This document shows, in pieces, positions 5,372 through 11,638 of a stretch of DNA of 11,638 nt. Numbering within the stretch: the stretch's first letter is position 1; every line of letters begins with the position of its first letter. The notes under the pieces were generated by a model. That model was not told the origin of the DNA. It saw only the letters and a program-made list of their open reading frames with translations, and did no database searches. Made by a program: the position numbers and the translations under genes. Origin of the DNA: DATCDR01 sp036510575. Its GTDB lineage: Bacteria; Actinomycetota; Acidimicrobiia; Acidimicrobiales; Bog-793. Location: contig DATCDR010000111.1 in NCBI GenBank assembly GCA_036510575.1, forward strand, positions 1 through 11,638. Direction: 5' to 3'.

Positions 5372-6192
5372 GCGACTCGCTCGGGTTCCGGCACCAACGC
5401 GTTCAGCGGTTGCGCCGGTTGGTTCGACAACGAAGCTTCCGGATCGCCGAACGGGCCTTCGTCGCCGAAGGCGCGAGGGTACTCGAGGCAGCAGTTGCCG
5501 CAGGTGCGCCGATCGAGGCTCTCTACGTAGCACCCGACGTCGAGGCCTCAAAGAGCGCGAACAGCGTTGTCATTGCCGCTCATGAGAGCGGTATACGGGT
5601 CTATGAGCTCGCCACCGGTGTGATGGAACGGGTAGCCGATGCCGTCACGCCACAGCCGATACTTGGCGTCGTGGCGATGCTCGACGTCGATCTCGCCGCA
5701 GTCGTCGGGGCCTCGCCGCTCATCGTCTGCGTCGACGTGCGAGATCCTGGCAACCTCGGGACGATCATTCGCTCAGCTGACGCTGCCGGCGCCGCTGGCG
5801 TGATCTGTTGTGCGGGATCTGGAGATCTCTACAACCCGAAGGCGGTGCGCTCCTCTGCGGGCTCGATATTCCACATCCCGCTCGTCGTTGCTCCGAGCGC
5901 CGCCGAGACGCTGGACGTGCTTGGTGCTGCAGGCGTGCGGAGGCTCTCGACAGTGATGCGAGGCGGCGATGACTACTCGACTGCCGATCTCTCGGGTCTG
6001 GTCGCGATCGTGCTCGGCAACGAGGCAAGCGGCCTCGGCTCTTACCTCGACGAATCCCTAGACGGCGCGCTCACGATACCGATCGATGGCAGGGCGGAGT
6101 CCTTGAACGTGGCGATGACCGCCTCGGTGCTCTGCTTTGAGTTCGCGCGCCGACGAAGAGTCGGCGCGCTTGGCCCTAGCATGACTAAATGA
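5368..6192 (+). CDS. SpoU/TrmH-family RNA 2'-O-methyltransferase, apparent CTG start
   Basis: A SPOUT-superfamily enzyme that methylates a ribose 2'-OH using S-adenosylmethionine; the substrate is probably 23S rRNA. In actinobacteria this slot after rplT is commonly labelled TsnR/SpoU-like, but the target nucleotide cannot be read from sequence. From CTG 5368 the protein has 274 residues: an N-terminal L30e-like substrate domain (to about 105), then the knotted catalytic domain. Motif 1 is DPGNLGTIIRSADAAGA (126-142), followed by VRSSAGSIFHIPL (160-172), motif 2 LGNEASGLG (216-224) and motif 3 IPIDGRAESLNVAMTASVL (237-255). The conserved Asn, Arg, Glu and Ser-Leu-Asn are all present. It overlaps pheS by ATGA. 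An annotator limited to ATG/GTG/TTG would start at 5410 and lose 14 residues. Confidence 0.92.
   Translation: MSDSLGFRHQRVQRLRRLVRQRSFRIAERAFVAEGARVLEAAVAAGAPIEALYVAPDVEASKSANSVVIAAHESGIRVYELATGVMERVADAVTPQPILGVVAMLDVDLAAVVGASPLIVCVDVRDPGNLGTIIRSADAAGAAGVICCAGSGDLYNPKAVRSSAGSIFHIPLVVAPSAAETLDVLGAAGVRRLSTVMRGGDDYSTADLSGLVAIVLGNEASGLGSYLDESLDGALTIPIDGRAESLNVAMTASVLCFEFARRRRVGALGPSMTK
6145..6169 (+). repeat. 10-bp perfect hairpin just upstream of pheS
   Basis: GCGCGCCGAC (6145-6154) pairs perfectly with GTCGGCGCGC (6160-6169) around a GAAGA loop. It lies in the last codons of the methyltransferase gene, ending 19 nt before the pheS ATG. It is the longest uninterrupted stem I found. No T-run follows, so a transcription terminator is doubtful; pausing, RNA processing, or control of read-through into pheS are possible. 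Confidence 0.7.
6177..6182 (+). promoter_or_regulatory. Possible -10 element for a leaderless pheS transcript
   Basis: TAGCAT fits the actinobacterial TANNNT -10 pattern and would place the transcript start on the A of the pheS ATG (6189). pheS has no Shine-Dalgarno, which is compatible with leaderless initiation. There is no recognisable -35, and coupling through the ATGA overlap is an equally good explanation for the missing Shine-Dalgarno. Confidence 0.25.
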
Positions 6193-7265
6193 CGAGCGAG
6201 AAAACGGTGGAACTCGATCACGACCGCTTCCCGACCCCCTCCGAGCTTGATGAGATGCTCGCGAGCGCGACTTCGACGATCTCGGCGGTCAACACCACTG
6301 ACGCGCTTTCAGTCCTAGAAGGTGAGCTCCTCGGACGAAAGTCTCTGATGGCATCGTGGAAGAGGCTGCTCGGCGTTTTGCCGATAGCGGATCGCCGAAG
6401 CGCTGGTCAGGTGCTGAACGAGGCGCGATTGGCACTCGAGGCGGCGTTTTCGACCAGGAACGATGAGCTCTCCTCGACCGGACGTGTGGAGCGCCTCGTC
6501 GCTGATCGTCTCGATCTCTCCGAGGTGCTGGAGGAAACCCGCCCAGGCCATCTCCACCTCGTGACCCAGGTCCGAGACGAGCTCGAGGATGTCTTTTTGG
6601 GGATGGGCTACGAGATCGCCGAAGGCCCAGAGGTGGAGAACGAGTGGTACAACTTCACCGCCTTGAACATGCCGCGGCATCACTCGGCGAGGAGCATCCA
6701 GGACAGCTTCTACCTCGACATCGGCGACAAGGAGACCTGGCTGCTTCGTTCGCAGACCTCGCCGGTCCAGATCCGGCTGCTCGAGCGTGGCGTGTTGCCG
6801 ATCTATGCGATCGCACCAGGGCGCGTCTACCGACGCGACACGCCGGACAATCGCCACATCCCGATCTTCCACCAGATCGAGGGCATGGTCGTCGACGAAG
6901 GCGTGACGTTCGGGGACATGGCGGGGACAATCGAGACCTTCATAAAGGCCATCTTCGGCAGTGACGTCTCCACGCGCCTTCGGCCGGCGTACTTCCCCTT
7001 CACCGAGCCGTCGGCGGAGTTGGAGATCACCTGCACGATCTGTCGCGGGGCGGGCTGTCGGACATGCTCGTTCACAGGCTGGATCGAGCTCGGCGGCTGC
7101 GGGATGGTCCATCCGGCGGTCTTCGAGGCAACCGGCGTGGATCCCGAGCGTTGGACCGGCTTCGCATTCGGATTCGGCATCGACCGGTTGGCGTTCATGC
7201 GTCATGAGTTTGAGGACCTTCGGAGTCTGATGGAAAACGACATCCGCTTCCTCACCCAGTTCTAA
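6189..7265 (+). CDS. pheS: Phenylalanine--tRNA ligase alpha subunit
   Basis: Catalytic subunit of the cytoplasmic alpha2-beta2 synthetase that charges tRNA(Phe). 358 residues: an N-terminal coiled-coil tRNA-contact region (about 15-95), then the class II core. Motif 1 is about 123-150 (YEIAEGPEVE). Motif 2 is GRVYRRDTPDNRHIPIFHQI (211-230), and motif 3 is GFAFGFGIDRLAF (324-336). Ala326 in FAFG corresponds to the E. coli Ala294 position that sets phenylalanine specificity. Four cysteines (282, 285, 290, 293; CTICRGAGCRTC) form a possible zinc knuckle seen in some PheS proteins. The usual GHxHPLTQ entry reads GHLHLVTQ, lacking the proline. The ATG overlaps the upstream stop (ATGA) and there is no Shine-Dalgarno. 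pheT follows after 31 nt. Confidence 0.97.
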   Translation: MTSEKTVELDHDRFPTPSELDEMLASATSTISAVNTTDALSVLEGELLGRKSLMASWKRLLGVLPIADRRSAGQVLNEARLALEAAFSTRNDELSSTGRVERLVADRLDLSEVLEETRPGHLHLVTQVRDELEDVFLGMGYEIAEGPEVENEWYNFTALNMPRHHSARSIQDSFYLDIGDKETWLLRSQTSPVQIRLLERGVLPIYAIAPGRVYRRDTPDNRHIPIFHQIEGMVVDEGVTFGDMAGTIETFIKAIFGSDVSTRLRPAYFPFTEPSAELEITCTICRGAGCRTCSFTGWIELGGCGMVHPAVFEATGVDPERWTGFAFGFGIDRLAFMRHEFEDLRSLMENDIRFLTQF

Positions 7266-7296
7266 GTCGTCGTCACCGGTTATCTGAGGAGCAACG

Positions 7297-9807
7297 TTGC
7301 GCGTCCCGCTTTCCTGGCTGAAGGACTTCACCCCGCTCGAAGTTGATGTCTTCGACGAGGCATCTGTCGGAGCGCTCGCGTCAACGCTTGACGGCCTCGG
7401 ACTGGTCGTCGAGTCGATCGAGACCGTCGGCGGGGTCCTTCCAGGCGTCGTGTTGGCGCGGATCATGGAGATCCACGCAATTGAAGGTGCCGATCGCGTC
7501 CGCAAGGTACTCGTCGATGACGGCGAGCGGCCAAGGCTCGAGATCGTCTGTGGCGCGACCAACTTCGCGCTCGGCGACGTGGTCCCGCTCGCGACGATCG
7601 GCACCCGACTGCCGGGCGGCATGGTCATCGCCGAGCGGCGGATGCGCGGTGCAACCTCGAACGGCATGCTTTGCTCGGAAAAGGAACTCGAGATCGCAGA
7701 GGACGCCGCGGGCCTGATGATCGTTGCCTCGCCGGGGGGTGTCGACGCACCGCTCCCCGATGCGGTGCGCCTCGGGAGGCGGCTCGACGATTATCTAGGT
7801 CTCGTTCCAGAAGTCGTCTTCGACATCGCAGTGGAGCCGAACCGGCCCGACGCGCTCGCGGTAGCCGGCATTGCAAGGGACCTCGCCGCCAAGCTCGGGC
7901 TTGCCTTTTCGATTCCATCTCCGGTCGTCGCCGAGGGAAGCACCGAGGCGAGCACGCTCGCCTCGGTGGCGATCAAGAGCGAGGAGGGCTGCAGCGCGCT
8001 CGTAGGTCGCGTGCTCGAAGGCGTCGCAGAGTTCGCGTCGCCAGGCCTTGTCCGACGTCGCCTCGAGCTCGCCGGCGTGCGGCCGATCAACGCGGTAGTC
8101 GACGCGTCGAACTACGTGATGCTCGAGTTCGGGCAGCCGACACACGCCTACGACCTCGATCGCCTCCAAGGCCACGGCATTGTCGTCCGTCTGGCTAAGA
8201 GCGGGGAAGAGATCATCACGCTCGACGACCAACGACGCGTGCTTGGTCGTGAGCGCCTGGCCGACGGCGACGTCGTGGAGCTTCCCGAGCTCGTTATCGC
8301 CGACGTCGCCGACACCGCAGTCGGTGTGGCTGGCGTGATGGGCGGGCTGGAGACCGAGATCACGGCGGTCACCACCACCGTGCTGCTCGAGGTCGCGAAC
8401 TTCGATTCGCTCCTTATCGGGCGGACCTCTGCTCGCCTTGGCCTCAAAAGTGAGGCATCGCAGCGCTTTTGGCGCGGTGTCGACCCACTCGGGCTCGAAC
8501 GTGCCGCCGATCGCTTCTGTGAGCTCGTCCAGCAGGCGGCACGCGAAGCCGATCTGCCGGTGCCACTAGCTGCGCGTGGGACGCTTCGAGCCGAGGCGAC
8601 CCCATATGTCGCCACCGAGGTCGATCTCCGCGTCGCCCGCGTGAACTCCCTCCTTGGCACGTCGCTCAGCGAAGCACAGATCGTCCGGCTGCTCGCACCG
8701 ATCGGATTCGAGGTTCGCGACGCCGACGGCAGGCGCGTCGTCACCGTGCCGAGCTGGCGAGTCGACGCGACCCGTGAGGTCGACGTGATCGAGGAGATCG
8801 CCCGCCACTACGGCTATGAGCAGATCGGTCGGAGCGAACGGCGCTCGCCTCGTGTCGGAGTGCTCACCAGCCATCAGGCGCGTCGCCGGCGGCTGCGCTC
8901 GGCACTGATCGGCGCAGGAGTCACCGAAGCCTGGACGAGCTCGCTGGTTGATCCGCGCACCGAAGCCGCTGTCGGTTCGCCTGGGCCCTATTCGGAGGTG
9001 CTGAACCCGATCGATCGCGACGAGACCGTCCTTCGGACTGGTCTGATGGGCGGCCTGCTCGAGGCGATCGCCTACAACGAGGCACACCGGAACTCGAGTA
9101 TCCGCCTCTTTGAGATCGGGAGCGTCTTTGGGCCAAGCGACGCCGATGGTCGACCAACAGAAGAGGAGCAGGTCGCGGTCGCCCTCGCGGCGGGCGATGA
9201 CGCCCGCTCCGCGATGGCGCTCTTTCGAGCACTCGCCGAGGCGATCGGCCTCGACCCGGAGGGCTACGTCTTCGAACAAGGTGAGGCGCGCTCGCTCGAG
9301 AGTGAGCGCCTCACCACTGGTATGCACCCGGCGAGGACGGCGATCGTCATGGCGCGCCGGGCAGACCCTCGGACGCGCCCGGTTGCGGTCGCGGTAGGCG
9401 AAGTGGATCCAGACGTGCTTCGCGCCGCGGGCGTCGCGGCACCACGGGTTGGATGGATCGTCGCACCGTTGGTTGGGCTCTTCTCGCTGCCAGAGAGAAG
9501 CGAGAAAGCCAAGCAGGTCTCGCGCTACCCGTCTTCTGATCTCGACCTTGCATTCGTGATGGACGACGATGTTCCAGCGTCGCGACTCCTAGAAACGCTC
9601 CAGCGAGCTTGTGGCCCGCTGTTGGAGTCGATCAAGCTCATCGACGTCTATCGCGGAGACGCCGTCGCGCCAGGCACGCGGAGCCTGGCAGTCCGACTCC
9701 GTCTTGTCGCCCTTGATCGCACGCTTGGCCCAGAGGATCTCTCCGCCGTGCAAAAAGACGCCATCGAGCTCGTCGAATCGAGACTTCCCGCCCGTCTTCG
9801 CAGCTGA
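7297..9807 (+). CDS. pheT: Phenylalanine--tRNA ligase beta subunit
   Basis: Partner of PheS; supports tRNA binding and hydrolyses mischarged Tyr-tRNA(Phe). 836 residues with the full bacterial domain set: N-terminal MRVPLSWLKDF, an OB-fold tRNA-binding domain (about 45-155, with ERRMRGATSNGMLCSEKEL), the EPNRPDAL segment (180-187), the B3/B4 editing domain (about 225-400, INAVVDASNYVMLEFGQPTH and GVAGVMGG), B5 (about 438-508, VPSWRVDATREVDVIEEIAR), the catalytic-like core (about 515-615), and a C-terminal ferredoxin-like anticodon-binding domain (743-836, starting RYPSSDLDLAFV). The TTG start at 7297 is backed by GAGGAG (7286-7291) with 5-nt spacing and by the exact family N-terminus. Last gene of the plus-strand operon. 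Confidence 0.98.
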   Translation: MRVPLSWLKDFTPLEVDVFDEASVGALASTLDGLGLVVESIETVGGVLPGVVLARIMEIHAIEGADRVRKVLVDDGERPRLEIVCGATNFALGDVVPLATIGTRLPGGMVIAERRMRGATSNGMLCSEKELEIAEDAAGLMIVASPGGVDAPLPDAVRLGRRLDDYLGLVPEVVFDIAVEPNRPDALAVAGIARDLAAKLGLAFSIPSPVVAEGSTEASTLASVAIKSEEGCSALVGRVLEGVAEFASPGLVRRRLELAGVRPINAVVDASNYVMLEFGQPTHAYDLDRLQGHGIVVRLAKSGEEIITLDDQRRVLGRERLADGDVVELPELVIADVADTAVGVAGVMGGLETEITAVTTTVLLEVANFDSLLIGRTSARLGLKSEASQRFWRGVDPLGLERAADRFCELVQQAAREADLPVPLAARGTLRAEATPYVATEVDLRVARVNSLLGTSLSEAQIVRLLAPIGFEVRDADGRRVVTVPSWRVDATREVDVIEEIARHYGYEQIGRSERRSPRVGVLTSHQARRRRLRSALIGAGVTEAWTSSLVDPRTEAAVGSPGPYSEVLNPIDRDETVLRTGLMGGLLEAIAYNEAHRNSSIRLFEIGSVFGPSDADGRPTEEEQVAVALAAGDDARSAMALFRALAEAIGLDPEGYVFEQGEARSLESERLTTGMHPARTAIVMARRADPRTRPVAVAVGEVDPDVLRAAGVAAPRVGWIVAPLVGLFSLPERSEKAKQVSRYPSSDLDLAFVMDDDVPASRLLETLQRACGPLLESIKLIDVYRGDAVAPGTRSLAVRLRLVALDRTLGPEDLSAVQKDAIELVESRLPARLRS

Positions 9808-9843
9808 GCCAGCCCGCTGATTAGCGGCGAAGCTCGCTCAGCT
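9802..9843. repeat. Inverted repeat carrying both stop codons of convergent pheT and aarF
   Basis: AGCTGAGC (9802-9809) and GCTCAGCT (9836-9843) are perfect 8-nt inverted arms. Between them CCGCT (9814-9818) and AGCGG (9823-9827) form a second stem with a GATT loop. The pheT TGA (9805-9807) is inside the left arm and the minus-strand TGA (plus 9838-9840) is inside the right arm. It probably folds in both transcripts and may end or protect both. There is no T-run. Confidence 0.6.
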
Positions 9844-11433
9844 CGGGGGAGGGTTCTCGCGTTCGAACTTCTTCCGGATCTCTTCGCGCCGGCGTTGCAG
9901 ATCGCGGTAGCTAAGCCGTTCGACTTCGGTGCCAACGCCGAGCGAAGAGCGCACGCCGGTGAGGTCGATCGGCTGCTCTCGTGGGTCGACGCCGATCTCT
10001 TCGGCGATCCTGCCGCCGTAGCGGGTCGCGAAGTAGGTGGCGATGGCGGTGAGCTCGCTGAAGAGATCGATGTCGGGAGCGAACGCCCCGATAGCCGCGT
10101 CTAAGAACAAGATGTTCTTCACGAACAGCATCAGTTCCTTCGGAATCTTCGCGCCATGCCCCAACAGGGCCTTGGTGAGCTCTTTCAGCTCCCCGGTGAG
10201 CTCGGTCGCCGTCATCGTGGTCACGTCGACTGGTGCATCGTTCATGCCGAGGTCCAAGATGATCTGGTCGGTGTCGGCTTCGGGGTCGAGCGCGCCGAGC
10301 GCCTTTAGCGCTTCGACCTGGCCGCGGACGTCGTTCATCGTGCCGCCGACGATCAGGCGCAAGAACGCCAGCCTTCGCGCCTCGTTCATCCTGCCGGTGA
10401 TGCCGAAGTCCAACAGCGCGACGCGTCCGTCTGCCAGGACGAAGAGGTTTCCGCCATGCAGATCCCCGTGAAAGACGCCGAAGAGCATCGCCCCTTCGAG
10501 GAACGAGACGATCCCAGCCCTGAGCACCGCCTTGGTGTCGATCCCTGCCTCTTTCATCCCGTCGACGTCATCCCAGGAGAAGCCGGAGAGCCGCTCCATC
10601 ACGAGCACCCTCGGTGTGACGAGGCTCGGGTGCGGTCGTGGCACGACGATCGCTCGTTGGTCGACCGCTACGAGGATCGCCGCGACGTCCAACATGTTCT
10701 CGGCTTCGAGACGGAAGTCGAGCTCCTCGACGATGGTCTCGGCGAAGAGGGTGATAAGCGCCGGCGGGTTGGCGAGCACGGCGATCGGGATCCTGCCGAC
10801 TAGGTGCGGAGCGAGGAAGCTCATCACCGCGAGGTCGTTTCTAACGAGCGTAGCTACCGCCGGGCGTTGGACCTTGACGACCACCTCTTCACCTGAGCGG
10901 AGCCGTGCCCGGTGCACCTGAGCGATCGAGGCCGCGGCGATCGGCTCGGTGTCGAACTCGGAGAAGATCTCCGTGAGCGGCCTGCCGAAGTCCGATTCGA
11001 TGGTCGCGCGCACCGCCTCGAAGGTCTCTGGTGGGACCTTGTCGCGGAGCTGCTTGAACTCGCCTACGAGCTCAGGCGGGAAGATCCCCTCGCCAGAGGA
11101 GAGGATCTGGCCGAGCTTGATGTAGGTAGGGCCAAGTATCGAAAAGGCGATCCGGAAACGCCTGGACAGTCCCGCCCTGCTCTCTACTTTGGAGCGCTTG
11201 CGTTCGCCGACGTACCAGAGCGAGAGCGGCTTGCCGATGTTCCAGAGCACCGTTGCGATCCGTCGCCACGGTGGGGTCCGGCGTCGCCTGGTAAGGGTGG
11301 GGACCTCTGCCTTTACTGCTGCACGAACGATGTCGAGACCGACTCGCCACGTGATCGCGTCGGGGTCGATCAGCCATGGCGGGTCGTCGCTGAACGCGCC
11401 GACACTGAGATCGGCTGGACCCGACTCGCTCAG
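9838..11433 (-). CDS. UbiB/AarF (ABC1/ADCK-like) atypical kinase, apparent CTG start
   Basis: Member of the ABC1/UbiB protein-kinase-like family. Characterised members support quinone or lipid metabolism by ATPase activity; the role here is unknown. From CTG 11433 it has 531 residues. Family marks: the KxGQ motif in GPTYIKLGQILSS (Lys106), the Ala-rich loop PIAAASIAQVHRA (164-176), Lys187 in VVVKVQRP, EELDFRLEAENM, the catalytic loop HGDLHGGN (322-329; commonly HADPHPGN) and DFG (342-344). No C-terminal membrane span is evident, unlike many UbiB proteins. The first canonical start, GTG 11250, would give 470 residues, but the frame is open and protein-like upstream (PPWLIDPDAITW, then RAAVKAEVPTL) to a CTG overlapping the fabF stop as CTGA. 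There is no good Shine-Dalgarno. Kinase call secure; start uncertain between 11433 and 11250. Confidence 0.87.
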   Translation of the reverse strand: MSESGPADLSVGAFSDDPPWLIDPDAITWRVGLDIVRAAVKAEVPTLTRRRRTPPWRRIATVLWNIGKPLSLWYVGERKRSKVESRAGLSRRFRIAFSILGPTYIKLGQILSSGEGIFPPELVGEFKQLRDKVPPETFEAVRATIESDFGRPLTEIFSEFDTEPIAAASIAQVHRARLRSGEEVVVKVQRPAVATLVRNDLAVMSFLAPHLVGRIPIAVLANPPALITLFAETIVEELDFRLEAENMLDVAAILVAVDQRAIVVPRPHPSLVTPRVLVMERLSGFSWDDVDGMKEAGIDTKAVLRAGIVSFLEGAMLFGVFHGDLHGGNLFVLADGRVALLDFGITGRMNEARRLAFLRLIVGGTMNDVRGQVEALKALGALDPEADTDQIILDLGMNDAPVDVTTMTATELTGELKELTKALLGHGAKIPKELMLFVKNILFLDAAIGAFAPDIDLFSELTAIATYFATRYGGRIAEEIGVDPREQPIDLTGVRSSLGVGTEVERLSYRDLQRRREEIRKKFERENPPPS

Positions 11434-11638
11434 GGTGCGACCGGACCGAGCACGAGGCAGCCGTTGTGGCCGCCGAAGCCGAAGCTGTTCGAGAGGACCG
11501 GACCAGGGGTGAAGGGCCGAGACTCCCCGGTAACGACGTCGATCGTGATCTCTGGGTCTTGCTCTTCTAGTCCGATCGTCGGCGGGATGAGCCCCCGCTC
11601 GAGGGTCAGACAGACTGCGACTGCTTCGATTGCACCCG
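11430..11638 (-). CDS. fabF: Beta-ketoacyl-ACP synthase II (C-terminal part; gene continues beyond window)
   Basis: Condensing enzyme of fatty-acid elongation, adding malonyl-ACP units to acyl-ACP in the cytoplasm. Only the last 68 codons or so are present. They read GAIEAVAVCLTLERGLIPPT, then the TIGLEEQDPE segment, and end with VLSNSFGFGGHNGCLVLGP. The NSFGFGGHN block holds one of the two active-site histidines of FabB/FabF enzymes, and the IPPTIxLEEPDPE pattern favours FabF. The minus-strand TGA (plus 11430-11432) overlaps the CTG proposed as the aarF start, so the two are probably co-transcribed. The active-site cysteine lies outside the window. Confidence 0.92.
   Translation of the reverse strand, partial: GAIEAVAVCLTLERGLIPPTIGLEEQDPEITIDVVTGESRPFTPGPVLSNSFGFGGHNGCLVLGPVAP

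Noticed and set aside
6315..7667. 450-codon open frame on the minus strand antisense to pheS/pheT
   Set aside because: Its residue composition is that of a frame shadow in GC-rich DNA, with no motifs, and both sense genes are complete and conserved.
1..11638. Mobile elements, CRISPR arrays, tRNA or rRNA genes
   Set aside because: No transposase-like frames, spaced direct repeats, or cloverleaf sequences were seen; gene order is conserved core chromosome.

Overview
The window is an ordinary-looking chromosomal block of core bacterial genes. The coding is dense and GC-rich, with strong G/C preference at third positions. Gene content and sequence style point to an actinobacterium: def-fmt next to rpe; a DUF1844-type gene divergent from infC; infC-rpmI-rplT followed by a SpoU/TrmH rRNA methyltransferase and pheST; and an IF3 whose N-terminus carries the E-P-R-x-N-D segment of actinobacterial IF3. 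I suspect the class Acidimicrobiia, but that is an inference from style, not a database match.

Layout: 1-2106 (+) is the 3' part of def, then fmt and rpe. 2164-3317 (+) is hisG (long form) overlapped by a small divergent cold-shock-domain protein. 3348-3800 (-) is a DUF1844-like protein with a good promoter. 3801-3954 is the structured infC leader. 3955-9807 (+) is infC, rpmI, rplT, a SpoU/TrmH methyltransferase, pheS and pheT, one tightly packed translation operon. 9838-11638 (-) is a UbiB/AarF-type kinase preceded by the 3' end of fabF. There are no tRNA or rRNA genes, mobile elements or CRISPR arrays.

The main observation concerns translation starts. In four genes, homology requires coding upstream of the first ATG/GTG/TTG. 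fmt and infC each have an ATC codon at the expected start, 7 and 9 nt after a Shine-Dalgarno match. The SpoU/TrmH gene and the aarF gene each have a CTG that forms a 4-nt CTGA overlap with the upstream stop codon. This parallels the GTGA and ATGA overlaps elsewhere in the window. IF3 is the factor that rejects such codons, and AUU/AUC starts are a known device for infC autoregulation. Fmt makes formyl-Met-tRNA for initiation. The window may therefore show an IF3-sensitive start-codon regulon that extends beyond infC.

The infC leader also contains three exactly complementary helices arranged as a two-state switch. One state would pair the spacer between the infC Shine-Dalgarno and its ATC start. 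Other smaller structures are a 10-bp hairpin just before pheS, an inverted repeat that holds both stop codons of the convergent pheT and aarF genes, and a 90-residue Ala/Pro tail on IF3 whose coding sequence runs into rpmI.
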